Origin: Bacteroidales bacterium
GTDB lineage: Bacteria > Bacteroidota > Bacteroidia > Bacteroidales > Bacteroidaceae
Assembly (NCBI GenBank): GCA_004555245.1
Contig: SFIS01000038.1
Location: forward strand, 1-30,227
Direction: 5' to 3'
DNA length: 30,227 nucleotides
The position numbers were made by a program, and so were the translations under genes. Positions 7,347 to 16,212 of the stretch are shown one piece after another. Below the pieces are notes generated by a model, which was not told where the DNA came from, did not search any database, and saw only the letters and a program-made list of their open reading frames with translations. Each line of letters begins with the position of its first letter. The stretch's first letter is position 1.

Positions 7347-8843
7347 TTAGAGTGTCACGCCGTTTTTGAAGATTGATATTTCACGGTAGCCGTTCAACTC
7401 GTTGCGTGCCGGCGAGCCGCTTGCCACGGCGAGCACCTTGTCTATGAACTCGTTGCGTACGCTAAGCATGTCTTTGCCCATGAGCAGCTGTCCGGCGTTG
7501 AAGTCAATCCAGTTTGCCTTGCGTTCGGCGAGGGATGGGTTCGTTGCCACCTTCATTGTAGGGACGAAAGTGCCGAACGGTGTACCTCTGCCTGTCGTAA
7601 ACAGCACGATGTGGCATCCTGCTGCCGCCAGTGCAGTTGAAGCGACGAGGTCGTTGCCCGGTGCGGAGAGCAGGTTGAGGCCGGACACCTGAAGACGGTC
7701 GCCGTAGGCAAGCACGCCGCTCACCGGTGCGCGTCCGCACTTCTGTGTGCATCCCAGAGCCTTGTCTTCAAGTGTGGATATGCCGCCCTTCTTGTTGCCC
7801 GGAGAAGGGTTTTCGCCCACGGGTTCGCCGTGCGAGAGGAAATATTCTTTGAAGTCGTTCACCATCTTCACTGTCTGTTCGAAGAGTTGCGGTGTCTCGC
7901 AGCGGTTCATCAGTATTGTCTCTGCTCCGAACATCTCCGGCACTTCCGTCAGGATTGATGTGCCGCCCTGAGCCACGAGCCAGTCAGAGAACTCTCCTAC
8001 GAGAGGGTTGGCGGTGATGCCGGAGAATCCGTCAGAGCCTCCGCATTTCAGGCCTACGCGCAGTTTGCTTGCCGGCACATCCGTCCTGCGGTCTTCTTTT
8101 GCCAAGGCGTAGAGTTCGCGCAGCACAGCCATTCCGGCTTCCACCTCGTCTCCGTCCACCTCTTGTGTGACGAGAAGCTTGATGCGGTCTTTGTCATAGT
8201 CGCCCAGCATGTCCATGAAATCTCTCGGCTGGTTGTTCTCACATCCGAGCGAGAGCACGAGTACGGCTCCTGCGTTGGGATGCAGCACGAGGTCGCGCAG
8301 CACTTTGCGTGTGTTCTCGTGGTCGTCAGAGAGCTGCGAGCAGCCGTAGTTGTGGTGCCATGCGTGTATGGCGTCGATGCCCTCGAGCTTTGTCTCTTCC
8401 TTCAGACGCTCTGCAAGGCGTTCGGCGATGCCGTTGACACATCCCACAGTCGGTACAATCCATATCTCGTTTCTTACTCCTACGTCGCCGTTTTTGCGTT
8501 CGTAGCCTTTGAAGGTGCGGTTTTCTGCAGGAATGGTCAGCTTCTCGTCAACGGGTGCGTAGCTGTATTCCAGCTTGCCGGACAGGTTGGTCTTGAGGTT
8601 TTCTTCGTTTATCCATTCGCCTGCCTTGAGGTCTGTCATGGCGTGTCCGATAGGGTAGCCGTACTTTATGATGTCTGCTCCCTCGGCAACGTCAGCGATG
8701 AGAACTTTGTGTCCTGCCGGCGTGTCGCGCAGCAGTGTGATGTCTTTGCCGTCCACGTTGATGGTTGTCCCTGCTGCGATGGGTTCGAGACAAACCACGA
8801 CAGAATCTGCAGGATTGATTTTAAGAAAAGAACTTTTTTCCAT
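7347..8843 (-). CDS. uxaA: Altronate dehydratase
   Basis: The product has 498 residues, the usual length of fused UxaA. It removes water from D-altronate to give 2-keto-3-deoxygluconate (KDG), the galacturonate branch of hexuronate breakdown, in the cytoplasm. The first 100 residues are a SAF-like domain (NPADSVVVCLEPIAAGTTI, ADIIKYGYPIGHAMTDLKAG). The rest carries the dehydratase signatures HHNYGCSQLSDDHENT, LKCGGSDGFSGITANP and LFTTGRGTPFGTFVPT. Cysteines and histidines in these stretches are candidate metal ligands. ATG 8843 is followed directly by the SAF domain, so the start is well supported. Its product KDG is the substrate of the kinase encoded divergently at 10332, and the LacI-type regulator lies just upstream on the same strand (201-bp gap), which suggests one hexuronate regulon. 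Confidence 0.93.
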   Translation of the reverse strand: MEKSSFLKINPADSVVVCLEPIAAGTTINVDGKDITLLRDTPAGHKVLIADVAEGADIIKYGYPIGHAMTDLKAGEWINEENLKTNLSGKLEYSYAPVDEKLTIPAENRTFKGYERKNGDVGVRNEIWIVPTVGCVNGIAERLAERLKEETKLEGIDAIHAWHHNYGCSQLSDDHENTRKVLRDLVLHPNAGAVLVLSLGCENNQPRDFMDMLGDYDKDRIKLLVTQEVDGDEVEAGMAVLRELYALAKEDRRTDVPASKLRVGLKCGGSDGFSGITANPLVGEFSDWLVAQGGTSILTEVPEMFGAETILMNRCETPQLFEQTVKMVNDFKEYFLSHGEPVGENPSPGNKKGGISTLEDKALGCTQKCGRAPVSGVLAYGDRLQVSGLNLLSAPGNDLVASTALAAAGCHIVLFTTGRGTPFGTFVPTMKVATNPSLAERKANWIDFNAGQLLMGKDMLSVRNEFIDKVLAVASGSPARNELNGYREISIFKNGVTL

Positions 8844-8947
8844 AATAGTGAGATTTAATGTTATGTTTTGGTTTTGTTCAGTTTGACAGTGACTTTATGG
8901 GGTAACGATATTGAAGACCGGAGTGCGGCAATGACGCTGACAGCACT

Positions 8948-8982
8948 GATGCAGAAGCTGTGACAGCTGATGTTGCTGCATC
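8948..8982. repeat. Nested palindrome between lacI-type gene and uxaA
   Basis: AGCTGT-G-ACAGCT (8956-8968) is a perfect 13-base palindrome, and it is flanked by GATGCAG (8948-8954) and CTGCATC (8976-8982), a second inverted pair. It could be an operator controlling uxaA or an RNA hairpin between the two genes. No promoter of the usual pattern was found in this gap. Confidence 0.5.
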
Positions 8983-9044
8983 TGGAGGCGTATGGCGCAT
9001 GATGCGTGTCGCGCCTCTGGCATAGGATGTCGTCAGGACTTTTT

Positions 9045-10109
9045 CTATACCTGCGTACGCTGGTAGAAGTCAACGTTCTCCTGTGTCAGCAGTTCGATGG
9101 GCATATAGTTGACAGGGTTAATCTCGTTTTTCAGCACTATAGCCCTGAAGAGAGCGTCAACGCAGTTGTACCCCTGCATGTATCCGTGCTGTGCGATGAG
9201 GAAGGAAATGCTTCCCTGTTTTATGCATTCTGCATTCTTCCCCACCATGTCATATCCCATGATCTGTATGCTCCGCCTGTTGGTGCGCAGGAGGAACTCT
9301 CCTACGATGTGTGCTTTCGACGAGAACGTGATGCAATGGTGGACTTTAGGGTGTGTGGTGAAGAAGTCTTCGAGCATCGAGTTGTAGTCTGCCTTCGGGT
9401 TGTCGAGCGTCAGATCAACCTCTACAATCTTCACTTGTGGGAAATGGTCGCGCATGTAGTGTCTGAATCCCACCTCCCGGTTGGCCTGCTGTTTCGACGC
9501 CACTCTTCCGTTCTTGGTCTGCTTCATCAGCATTATCTCGGTTTCTTTCGACGCTATCAGCATAAGCATACGCGCTGCGAAATATCCTGACTGGAACGAG
9601 TCCTGTCCGTAGAACGCCAGCGGTTTCAGGTCGGGCATGTACGAATCGAGCAGTATGAACGGTATGTTCCTTTCGTGCAGCACGTCTGTCAGCCGTCGTG
9701 TGTACTCAAGTGTCGATGGCACTATCACCATCCCGTCGGGGTTGGCTTCGAGACATTTCTTGCTTGCTTCTTCAAACGAGAGATTGTCAAAGCGGTTATA
9801 GTAAACCGACTGTGCGTTCAGTTTGAAGTCCCTCCTGTGATAAACCGCGCGCCGCACACCCTCCTCCACCTCTTCCCAGTAGGCTTCCGATTCCTGTTTC
9901 GGCATGAGGACGATAAAGTTGCATTTCTTGTTGGCGGCAAGGGCAGAGGCATACATGTTAGGCTGGTAGTTGATGGCTTCGAGCACCTTGTTCACTTTCG
10001 CCAGTGCAGATTCCGAGACATTGGGGCGTTTGTGCAACACCCTGTCAACCGTCCCTACCGAAACGCCGGCTTGTTCTGCTATATCTTTGATGGTGAATTT
10101 TTTTGTCAT
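9045..10109 (-). CDS. LacI/GalR-family transcriptional regulator, probably of hexuronate use
   Basis: From ATG 10109 the product has 354 residues. Residues 1-55 are a LacI helix-turn-helix with hinge: FTIKDIAEQAGVSVGTVDRV, then RPNVSESALAKVNKVLEAINYQPN. The remainder is a periplasmic-binding-protein-like sensor domain (FIVLMPKQESEAYWEEVEEGV, DGMVIVPSTLEYTRRLTDVL, IQIMGYDMVGKNAECIKQG). It should bind DNA as a dimer and release it on sugar or sugar-acid binding. The longer reading from a GTG at 10139 adds ten polar residues before the HTH and is less likely. It is placed between uxaA and the divergent kdgK-eda pair, which is the usual position of a local regulator. The effector is inferred, not seen. 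Confidence 0.88.
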   Translation of the reverse strand: MTKKFTIKDIAEQAGVSVGTVDRVLHKRPNVSESALAKVNKVLEAINYQPNMYASALAANKKCNFIVLMPKQESEAYWEEVEEGVRRAVYHRRDFKLNAQSVYYNRFDNLSFEEASKKCLEANPDGMVIVPSTLEYTRRLTDVLHERNIPFILLDSYMPDLKPLAFYGQDSFQSGYFAARMLMLIASKETEIMLMKQTKNGRVASKQQANREVGFRHYMRDHFPQVKIVEVDLTLDNPKADYNSMLEDFFTTHPKVHHCITFSSKAHIVGEFLLRTNRRSIQIMGYDMVGKNAECIKQGSISFLIAQHGYMQGYNCVDALFRAIVLKNEINPVNYMPIELLTQENVDFYQRTQV

Positions 10110-10154
10110 CTTGATTGTCTTGTCATGATTATGCGCCACATGCTATTCAAAGTG

Positions 10155-10187
10155 CAAAAATACTAATAAAAGTTGAAAAGTATGAAA
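10155..10187 (-). promoter_or_regulatory. Probable promoter of the LacI-type regulator gene
   Basis: On the minus strand TATTTTTG (10155-10162) fits the -7 element TAnnTTTG exactly. TTTC at 10184-10187, 21 bases away, is an acceptable but imperfect -33 element. Confidence 0.6.
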
Positions 10188-10250
10188 GGTGATGATGGTT
10201 TTTTTATTAAAAAAAGTAATTTTTTCTTTTTTTCTTTCTCCGTTTGCGAA

Positions 10251-10304
10251 ATAATGTGTAATTTTGGTGCATGAAAACGATTCTTTGTTAATATTACACA
10301 TTAT
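10251..10304 (+). promoter_or_regulatory. kdgK promoter -7 element embedded in a perfect 12-bp inverted repeat (operator candidate)
   Basis: TAATTTTG at 10259-10266 fits the -7 element and would place the transcript start about 55-60 bases before kdgK; no good -33 element is visible. ATAATGTGTAAT (10251-10262) overlaps it and is repeated in inverted orientation as ATTACACATTAT (10293-10304), a perfect 12-base match. The arm centres are 42 bases apart, four helical turns. Because the left arm overlaps the promoter, it cannot be an RNA hairpin of this transcript. A pair of regulator sites is the simplest reading. Confidence 0.6.
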
Positions 10305-10331
10305 ATATATTCTAACTTAAATCATCAAACT

Positions 10332-11354
10332 ATGGCAAAAGTTGTAACACTCGGCGAAATCATGCTTCGCTTGAGTCCTAATGGTAACGACCGTTTCATC
10401 CAGACAGACATTTTCCGTATCATCCCCGGTGGCGGTGAGGCAAACGTGGCAATCAGCTGCGCTAACTATGGTCACGACGCTTATCTCGTGACAAAGCTTC
10501 CTGCACACGAGATAGGACAGATTGCAGTCAACTCATTGCGTCGCTATGGCGTGAACACAAAGTTCATTGCGCGCGGCGGTGACAGAGTTGGTCTGTACTA
10601 TTGTGAGACAGGTGCGTCGATGCGTCCGTCGAAAGTGATATATGACCGTGCCAACTCGGCTATAGCAGAGGCTAATCCGGAGGATTTCGACTTTGATGCT
10701 ATCATGGAGGGAGCCGACTGGTTCCACTGGTCAGGCATCACACCTGCCATCTCCGACAAGGCAGCCGAGCTGACCAAGCTGGCTTGCCAGGCAGCCAAGC
10801 GTCATGGAGTGACAGTCTCTGTCGATCTCAATTTCCGCAAGAAGCTGTGGACTTCAGAGAAGGCAATCTCTATCATGCGTCCGTTGATGGAATATGTTGA
10901 CGTATGTATCGGCAACGAGGAAGACGCAGAGCTTTGTCTCGGCTTCAAGCCGGACGCTGACGTAGAGGGCGGCGAGACAAACGCAGCAGGCTACGAGGGC
11001 ATCTTCAAGCAGATGAAAGAGCAGTTCGGCTTCAAGTATGTTGTTTCTACACTGAGAGAATCGTTCTCCGCTACGTTCAACGGATGGAAGGCTCTCATCT
11101 ACGACGGCAAGGAGTTCTACCAGTCAAAGCGTTATGAGATTAATCCTATCATCGACCGTGTCGGTGGCGGCGATTCGTTCTCCGGCGGTCTGATTCACGG
11201 TCTGCTGACAAAAGAGACACAGGGCGAGGCATTGGAGTTCGCTGTCGCTGCTTCGGCTCTCAAGCACACCATCAACGGCGACTACAACCTTGTCAGCGTC
11301 GCTGAGGTAGAGTCTCTTGCCGGCGGCAATGCCAACGGACGTGTACAGAGATAA
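10332..11354 (+). CDS. kdgK: 2-keto-3-deoxygluconate kinase (PfkB family)
   Basis: The 340-residue sugar kinase phosphorylates KDG with ATP to 2-keto-3-deoxy-6-phosphogluconate (KDPG). The PfkB/ribokinase signatures are visible: the N-terminal GEIMLRLSPNGNDRFIQ and PGGGEANVAISCANYG, and near the C-terminus RVGGGDSFSGGLIHGL, in which Asp281 is the expected catalytic base. The sugar-acid kinase branch is suggested by the PGGGEANVA sequence and by context rather than by a unique residue. It starts 62 bp after the inverted repeat at 10251-10304 and is followed after 48 bp by the aldolase that uses its product, so the two are almost certainly one transcript. Confidence 0.92.
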   Translation: MAKVVTLGEIMLRLSPNGNDRFIQTDIFRIIPGGGEANVAISCANYGHDAYLVTKLPAHEIGQIAVNSLRRYGVNTKFIARGGDRVGLYYCETGASMRPSKVIYDRANSAIAEANPEDFDFDAIMEGADWFHWSGITPAISDKAAELTKLACQAAKRHGVTVSVDLNFRKKLWTSEKAISIMRPLMEYVDVCIGNEEDAELCLGFKPDADVEGGETNAAGYEGIFKQMKEQFGFKYVVSTLRESFSATFNGWKALIYDGKEFYQSKRYEINPIIDRVGGGDSFSGGLIHGLLTKETQGEALEFAVAASALKHTINGDYNLVSVAEVESLAGGNANGRVQR

Positions 11355-11402
11355 TCTCATTGCATAAACATACAACAGGAAATTTCAGTGTAACATAAAT
11401 CT

Positions 11403-12071
11403 ATGGCAAAATTCGATAAATTCACCGTGATGCAGAAGATCGCGTCTGCACCCATGGTACCTGTTTTCTATCACAAAGACGCAGAGGTGGCAAAGAAAGT
11501 TGTGAAGGCCTGCTATGACGGCGGCGTGCGTGCTTTTGAGTTCACCAACCGCGGTGATTTCGCGCAGGAAGTGTTTGCAGAGCTCTCCAAGTATGTCGCA
11601 ACAGAATGTCCAGAGCTTGCTCTCGGCATCGGCAGCGTTGTTGACGCTCCCACCGCGGCAATGTATATCCAGCTTGGCGCAAACTTCGTCGTAGGCCCGC
11701 TCTTCAATCCTGACATCGCCGTTGTCTGCAACCGCCGTTGCGTCACCTACTGTCCGGGATGCCTCACACCGTCAGAAATCGGCAAGGCACAGGAGGTAGG
11801 CTGCGATTTCACGAAAGTCTTCCCCGGCGATGTTGTCGGTCCTAACCTTATCAAAGGTCTCATGGCTCCGATGCCTTGGTCAAAGATTATGGTCACAGGC
11901 GGTGTCGCTCCTGAGAAAGAGAATCTCGAGAAATGGTTCAAGGCCGGTGTCTTCTGTGTCGGCATGGGCTCAAAACTCTTCCCCGGCGACAAGGTGAAGG
12001 CAGAAGACTGGCAGTATATCACAGACAAATGTAAGGAAGCTCTCGGTTATTGTGCAGAGGCTCGTAAATGA
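11403..12071 (+). CDS. eda: KDPG / 4-hydroxy-2-oxoglutarate aldolase
   Basis: The product is a 222-residue class I aldolase that splits KDPG into pyruvate and glyceraldehyde-3-phosphate, the last step of the hexuronate route. Glu46 in FEFTNRG and Lys138 in CDFTKVFPGDVVGP occupy the places of the catalytic glutamate and Schiff-base lysine of the family. Other signatures are LGIGSVVDAPTA, GANFVVGPLFNPDIA and TGGVAPEKENLEKWFKAG. The length is normal. It lies behind kdgK, and its stop codon is only 20 bases before the ATG chosen for the large sensor kinase. Confidence 0.94.
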   Translation: MAKFDKFTVMQKIASAPMVPVFYHKDAEVAKKVVKACYDGGVRAFEFTNRGDFAQEVFAELSKYVATECPELALGIGSVVDAPTAAMYIQLGANFVVGPLFNPDIAVVCNRRCVTYCPGCLTPSEIGKAQEVGCDFTKVFPGDVVGPNLIKGLMAPMPWSKIMVTGGVAPEKENLEKWFKAGVFCVGMGSKLFPGDKVKAEDWQYITDKCKEALGYCAEARK

Positions 12072-12090
12072 CATCATACTAAAAGGCTTC

Positions 12091-15000
12091 ATGGGCATAC
12101 TGTGCCTATGGAGCCTTTTTTTTATTTGTTCGGCTTGTACGCATGATGACAGAAACCTTGCAGACGAGCTGAACGACATCGCCTATTCCTATCACTACCG
12201 CTCTCTCGACAGTGTGAAAGTCTATGCCGACAGAGTCCTCGGCCTGCCATCTGTCTCTGACGATGCACATGCCGAAGCGTTGAACAACCTCGCGTTCTTC
12301 TACATACGTAAGATGCAGTATGCGAAGGCGGATTCCATACTGCGTGAGATACGCGGCATCACAGACAACTATATCGAGCTTGCCATCTCCGACATACAGC
12401 AGATGCAGCTCTGCCAGCGTCTCTCGCTCAACAAGGCGTTCTACGAATACCGCAAGGAGGCTCAGAACGAGCTTCTGCGCCTGAAAGAAGAGAGCCACTA
12501 CACGCCGCGTCAGACGCGCCGCATCCTCTATGCCGAGGCAGAGATGAACCTCGTCTCGTCGGTGTATGAATATTATGTCGGCAAGACCGACGAAGCCATC
12601 AGCCATCTCTATGCCTTGGACAGCATGGCAGTGTCGAAGCAGGACACGGCCCTTTATGTTGCCTACCTTTACAACATCGGTGCCGGCGGCATACTCACAG
12701 AGGGGACGAAAGAACAGATTCTGCATTCCGAATACGACTGTCTCGTCCAATGCTACACACTCGCAGCCGCCAAGCAGCTCATCTATTGGCAGGCAAACGC
12801 CATGCAGGCTATAGCCGAACATATCATAAGCGACGGCGGCCGCTATTTCAGCGAGAACCAATCGACCCTGCAGATCTTCAACACCGACAATGTCGCCGAC
12901 AGCCTCATTGCCGGCAATCTCACCGAGCGCGCCCTCTCGCTCTTCTCCGAATACGGTGACATCTACCAGCAGGCAGCCACCTGGCGCACGCTCTCCATCT
13001 GCTACCGCGACCTCAACGACTATCCTGGAGCCGTCTATGCCCTGCAACAGGCTCTCAAGGTAGATACCGCGCTTGTGAAGGCTCCCGCACTCATGGCGTC
13101 GCTCTACGAGCAGTTCTCCATCGCTTTCTCTGCCATGGACAACAAATCGGAGAGCGACTACTACCGCAACCTCTATCTCGACCTGTACGAAAACACACGC
13201 CAGGACAGGCAACTCGAAGCCCGCGCCGAACAACTCGACCAGCAGAACACCCTCCTGCGCCGCCTCATCTACATCATCATATCCTTTATCTTCCTCCTCC
13301 TCTTCCTCCTCCTCTTTCTTGTTTGTAGGAGAAAGAAGCTGTTGTCGGCGGGCAAGGGGAACGCCGACTCCACGCTGCGCAGCACGCAGGATGCCCACCG
13401 CCAGTTTGTCGGGAATCTCGACGAGGAGATAGAAGAACTCCGGGAGAACTGCTCCGTCATGCGTCTGCAAATCTCCAGACAGCAGCATTTCTATGCCGAG
13501 CAGCGTGCAAAGATGCATCTCATCAACTCCATCTCTCCCCTCATCGACCGTCTCCTGCACGAGATACGGTGCCTGTCGCAACGCTCGGAGACCGACCGGC
13601 AACGCCTCGAACGTAAGGAATACATCAACGAACTCCTTCAGAACATCAATGCCCAGAACGATTTCCTCACCCGCTGGATACAGCTTAAACAAGGCGAACT
13701 CGCACTGCGCATCGAATCCTTCCCCCTTCAGCAGCTCTTCGACATCATCGCCGCAGGCTCCGGCTCCTACACCCGCCGGAAGCAGACGCTCGTCGTTGTC
13801 CCTACCGGCGAGACGGTGAAGGCAGACAGGACACTCACCCTCTTTATGCTCAACACGTTGTGTGACAATGCGAGGAAATTCACTCCCGAGAACGGCACCA
13901 TCACCATCTGTGCCACACCTATCGCCGACGAGATGGTAGAGATCAGCATTGCCGACACCGGCAAAGGCCTCTCCGCCGACGAGAAGGCCCGTCTCTTCGA
14001 GGCGAAGCCCATCACTGACGAGCAACTCCTTACAACATCCGCCTCCGGACATCGCCCCGCATCCCCGCACGCCGTCTCCAGCCACGGCTTCGGGCTGCTC
14101 AACTGCAAGGGCATCATCGAGAAATACAAGAAGACAAACTCCCTCTTCTCTCGTGCCTCAATAGGCGTTGAGAGCGAAGAGGGCAGCGGCGCGCGCTTCT
14201 TCTTCCGCCTGCCGCGTGGCATACGCCGCACTCTCCTGCCCGCCCTCGCCCTCCTGCTGTCCTCTCCCATGTCATACGCTGCCCAGTCTGACACGCCTGC
14301 GCCGTCCGACACGCGGGAAAGAGTCATGAAGTCGTCCCGACCAACAGACATCATCAGTTTCCTGCCCGCATCAGACACGGATGTTGTCCCCGTCTCGCCC
14401 GACAGCCTCACTGCCGTGCCCGCCATCCACACACTCGCCTATGTCGAAGCCCTCTCCGACAGCATATACCAGTGTAATCTCCAGGCCCGCTATGCCGATG
14501 CCATCGACTATGCCCGCCGTTGTCTCCATCAGATCAACCTCCACTACGCCGACATCCTCACCTCCGCCCACGACACGCTGCAGCTCTACGACACCCTTGC
14601 CGCCGTCCCCGCCGAGGTGAACTGGATTCGGGACACCATCCAGGCCCCCTACAAAACCATTCTCTCGCTGCGCAACGAGGTGGCGGTAGCCGCACTCGCC
14701 CTGCATCAGTGGAATCTTTATGCCTACAACAATAGCGCGTATTCCCAGCTCTTCAAGGAATACTCTGCCGACAACACGCTCTCTAAATACTGCAGCGACA
14801 TGGAGGAGGCCGAATCAGACCGCTACATCGCCATCGTCATTCTCGTCCTCCTCGTCCTCTCTCTCATTCCCATATATTATTTCGCCTACTACCGCGCCGT
14901 CATCCTCGATGTCTCGACGACACTGACAAAGATGAAGCGGGAGGCCGCCGACCGTGAGGAGACGAAACGCCTCCTCATGCAACAGCACGAGCATCTCAGC

Positions 15001-15486
15001 TTCGAGCACGACCGTCTCCATGTCACCAACAATGTCATCTCAAACTCATTCTCTACGCTGAAACACGAGACGATGTACTATCCCTCCCGCATCCTCCAGC
15101 TCCTTGACCATGAAGACTACGAGGACATCAACGACGTGGCGACCTACTACCGCACACTCTACACCATGCTCTCCGCCCAGGCACAATACAACTGCAGCCT
15201 CCAGCTCTCTCCCTCCGCCCTGCGTACCGTCCTCATGCACACTATGGAGAAGCTGTCTGGGATGCGGCAGCGCGACATAGAGGCTACAGCCACCGACGAG
15301 GCGCAATACAGAATCTACCGCTTCCGGATGGCAGCCCCGCCCCCTGACAGCAAATCGGCTGACACGCGCGTCATCAACATACATATCCTCACGCAGGCGG
15401 CGCGTGACCTCGGCGAACTGTATAACCTCCGCCGTTGCGGCATAGTGCAGGACGCCGACACCGTCACCGTCACCGTCCCGCTCTGA
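12091..15486 (+). CDS. Large membrane sensor histidine kinase of DUF5112/DUF5113-like architecture
   Basis: From ATG 12091 the product has 1131 residues. The N-terminus (MGILCLWSLFFICSACTHDD) is a signal or lipoprotein-like segment. Residues about 30-385 are TPR-like helices (AEALNNLAFFYIRKMQYAKADSIL and similar), followed by a membrane segment at about 391-412. A cytoplasmic kinase core follows: His490 in LLHEIRCLSQ is the likely phosphoacceptor, Asn593 lies in CDNARKFTPENG (N box), ADTGKG is near 621 (G1), and SHGFGLLNCKGI is near 664 (G2). Unlike ordinary kinases it then continues with a second hydrophobic stretch (about 711-730), another helical sensor-like region, a membrane segment (about 912-935) and a C-terminal domain containing TLKHETMYYPSRILQLL. 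I recall this layout from Bacteroidetes proteins labelled DUF5112/DUF5113. A longer reading from GTG 12052 would overlap eda and lose the signal start. No response regulator gene follows. The signal is unknown; co-transcription with kdgK-eda is likely. Confidence 0.8.
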   Translation: MGILCLWSLFFICSACTHDDRNLADELNDIAYSYHYRSLDSVKVYADRVLGLPSVSDDAHAEALNNLAFFYIRKMQYAKADSILREIRGITDNYIELAISDIQQMQLCQRLSLNKAFYEYRKEAQNELLRLKEESHYTPRQTRRILYAEAEMNLVSSVYEYYVGKTDEAISHLYALDSMAVSKQDTALYVAYLYNIGAGGILTEGTKEQILHSEYDCLVQCYTLAAAKQLIYWQANAMQAIAEHIISDGGRYFSENQSTLQIFNTDNVADSLIAGNLTERALSLFSEYGDIYQQAATWRTLSICYRDLNDYPGAVYALQQALKVDTALVKAPALMASLYEQFSIAFSAMDNKSESDYYRNLYLDLYENTRQDRQLEARAEQLDQQNTLLRRLIYIIISFIFLLLFLLLFLVCRRKKLLSAGKGNADSTLRSTQDAHRQFVGNLDEEIEELRENCSVMRLQISRQQHFYAEQRAKMHLINSISPLIDRLLHEIRCLSQRSETDRQRLERKEYINELLQNINAQNDFLTRWIQLKQGELALRIESFPLQQLFDIIAAGSGSYTRRKQTLVVVPTGETVKADRTLTLFMLNTLCDNARKFTPENGTITICATPIADEMVEISIADTGKGLSADEKARLFEAKPITDEQLLTTSASGHRPASPHAVSSHGFGLLNCKGIIEKYKKTNSLFSRASIGVESEEGSGARFFFRLPRGIRRTLLPALALLLSSPMSYAAQSDTPAPSDTRERVMKSSRPTDIISFLPASDTDVVPVSPDSLTAVPAIHTLAYVEALSDSIYQCNLQARYADAIDYARRCLHQINLHYADILTSAHDTLQLYDTLAAVPAEVNWIRDTIQAPYKTILSLRNEVAVAALALHQWNLYAYNNSAYSQLFKEYSADNTLSKYCSDMEEAESDRYIAIVILVLLVLSLIPIYYFAYYRAVILDVSTTLTKMKREAADREETKRLLMQQHEHLSFEHDRLHVTNNVISNSFSTLKHETMYYPSRILQLLDHEDYEDINDVATYYRTLYTMLSAQAQYNCSLQLSPSALRTVLMHTMEKLSGMRQRDIEATATDEAQYRIYRFRMAAPPPDSKSADTRVINIHILTQAARDLGELYNLRRCGIVQDADTVTVTVPL

Positions 15487-16212
15487 ACGCAGCCCATCTC
15501 ACGCCTCTTCGGTGTAGCCGCCAAAGGTATGGTTACATGCCAACAATGGTGACGTTCATTGCATATAAGAATCACGTTGCGATTGTGAGACACTCATTTT
15601 CATAGCCTTTTAGACCTTTATCCCGCCTCCTCCGGCTTATTCTCCTTCTTCCTTTCAGCCTTATCGCGTGAAAGGCAAGTCACAGCGTGCCTTCTGCAAG
15701 CAGCAGTCGCAGTCAGAAATCGGCTGTCACTGCTGTCGCACTCCATTTATATGCAATTCAATCCATTACTTCTGCTTCATCGCGGTATATGTCACACTCT
15801 CGTTCCAGCTCTCAGGCAGGGTAGGGGCGAAGATACTCTTCGTCTTCGGCATGAATGTGACATCGGTGAAATGGCAGAAGTGATGACACTCGCCAATAAA
15901 GCCGTCCAAGCATATTCTCCAGAGTGTCGGCATAAGGCACAGAAAAATCCCTAATCCCAAAATAATATATGTTTTTTAGGATTATAATCCCAAAATTCTA
16001 TATGTTTTTTGGGATTAGGATGCTGAAACGACAAGAAACGACCTGCTTGACAGACTTCTATCCGCTGTCGTCTTTCCATTCATGTCAGTGAGGAGCACCC
16101 GTCTCACACATTCTATCACCTGCTTTTCCATTCCATCTTTTTCAGCGCACACCAACTGATACTATTTTGACATCAGATTTCGGGTTCTGACATCATTTTT
16201 TTTTATTCAAGA
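15487..16212. other. Gene-poor stretch with a possible degraded gene end
   Basis: No convincing gene is seen. On the minus strand 15766-15960 reads as 64 residues ending FMPKTKSIFAPTLPESWNES and a further nine residues before a TAA. The last 35 codons have codon use like the neighbouring real genes, while the upstream part runs into the tandem repeat at 15952. This could be the surviving 3' end of a lost gene, but the call is weak. The remainder (15487-15765 and 16018-16212) shows nothing beyond AT-rich spacer. Confidence 0.3.
15952..16017. repeat. 33-bp palindromic unit in two exact tandem copies
   Basis: Copies at 15952-15984 and 15985-16017 abut without a gap and match at 30 of 33 positions. 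Each begins TAATCCCAAAA and ends TTTTNGGATTA, so each is also a hairpin: the second copy has an 11-bp perfect stem, the first has one mismatch. Either strand would give a stem preceded or followed by A/T runs, so a bidirectional terminator is possible, as is a small mobile repeat. Confidence 0.85.

Noticed and set aside
12106..14085. Long open frame (659 codons) on the minus strand opposite the sensor kinase
   Set aside because: It is the antisense of a real gene with clear kinase motifs; its E/V/G-rich translation has no domain pattern.
15668..15883. 71-codon plus-strand frame after the sensor kinase
   Set aside because: Cysteine-rich random-like translation and no promoter.
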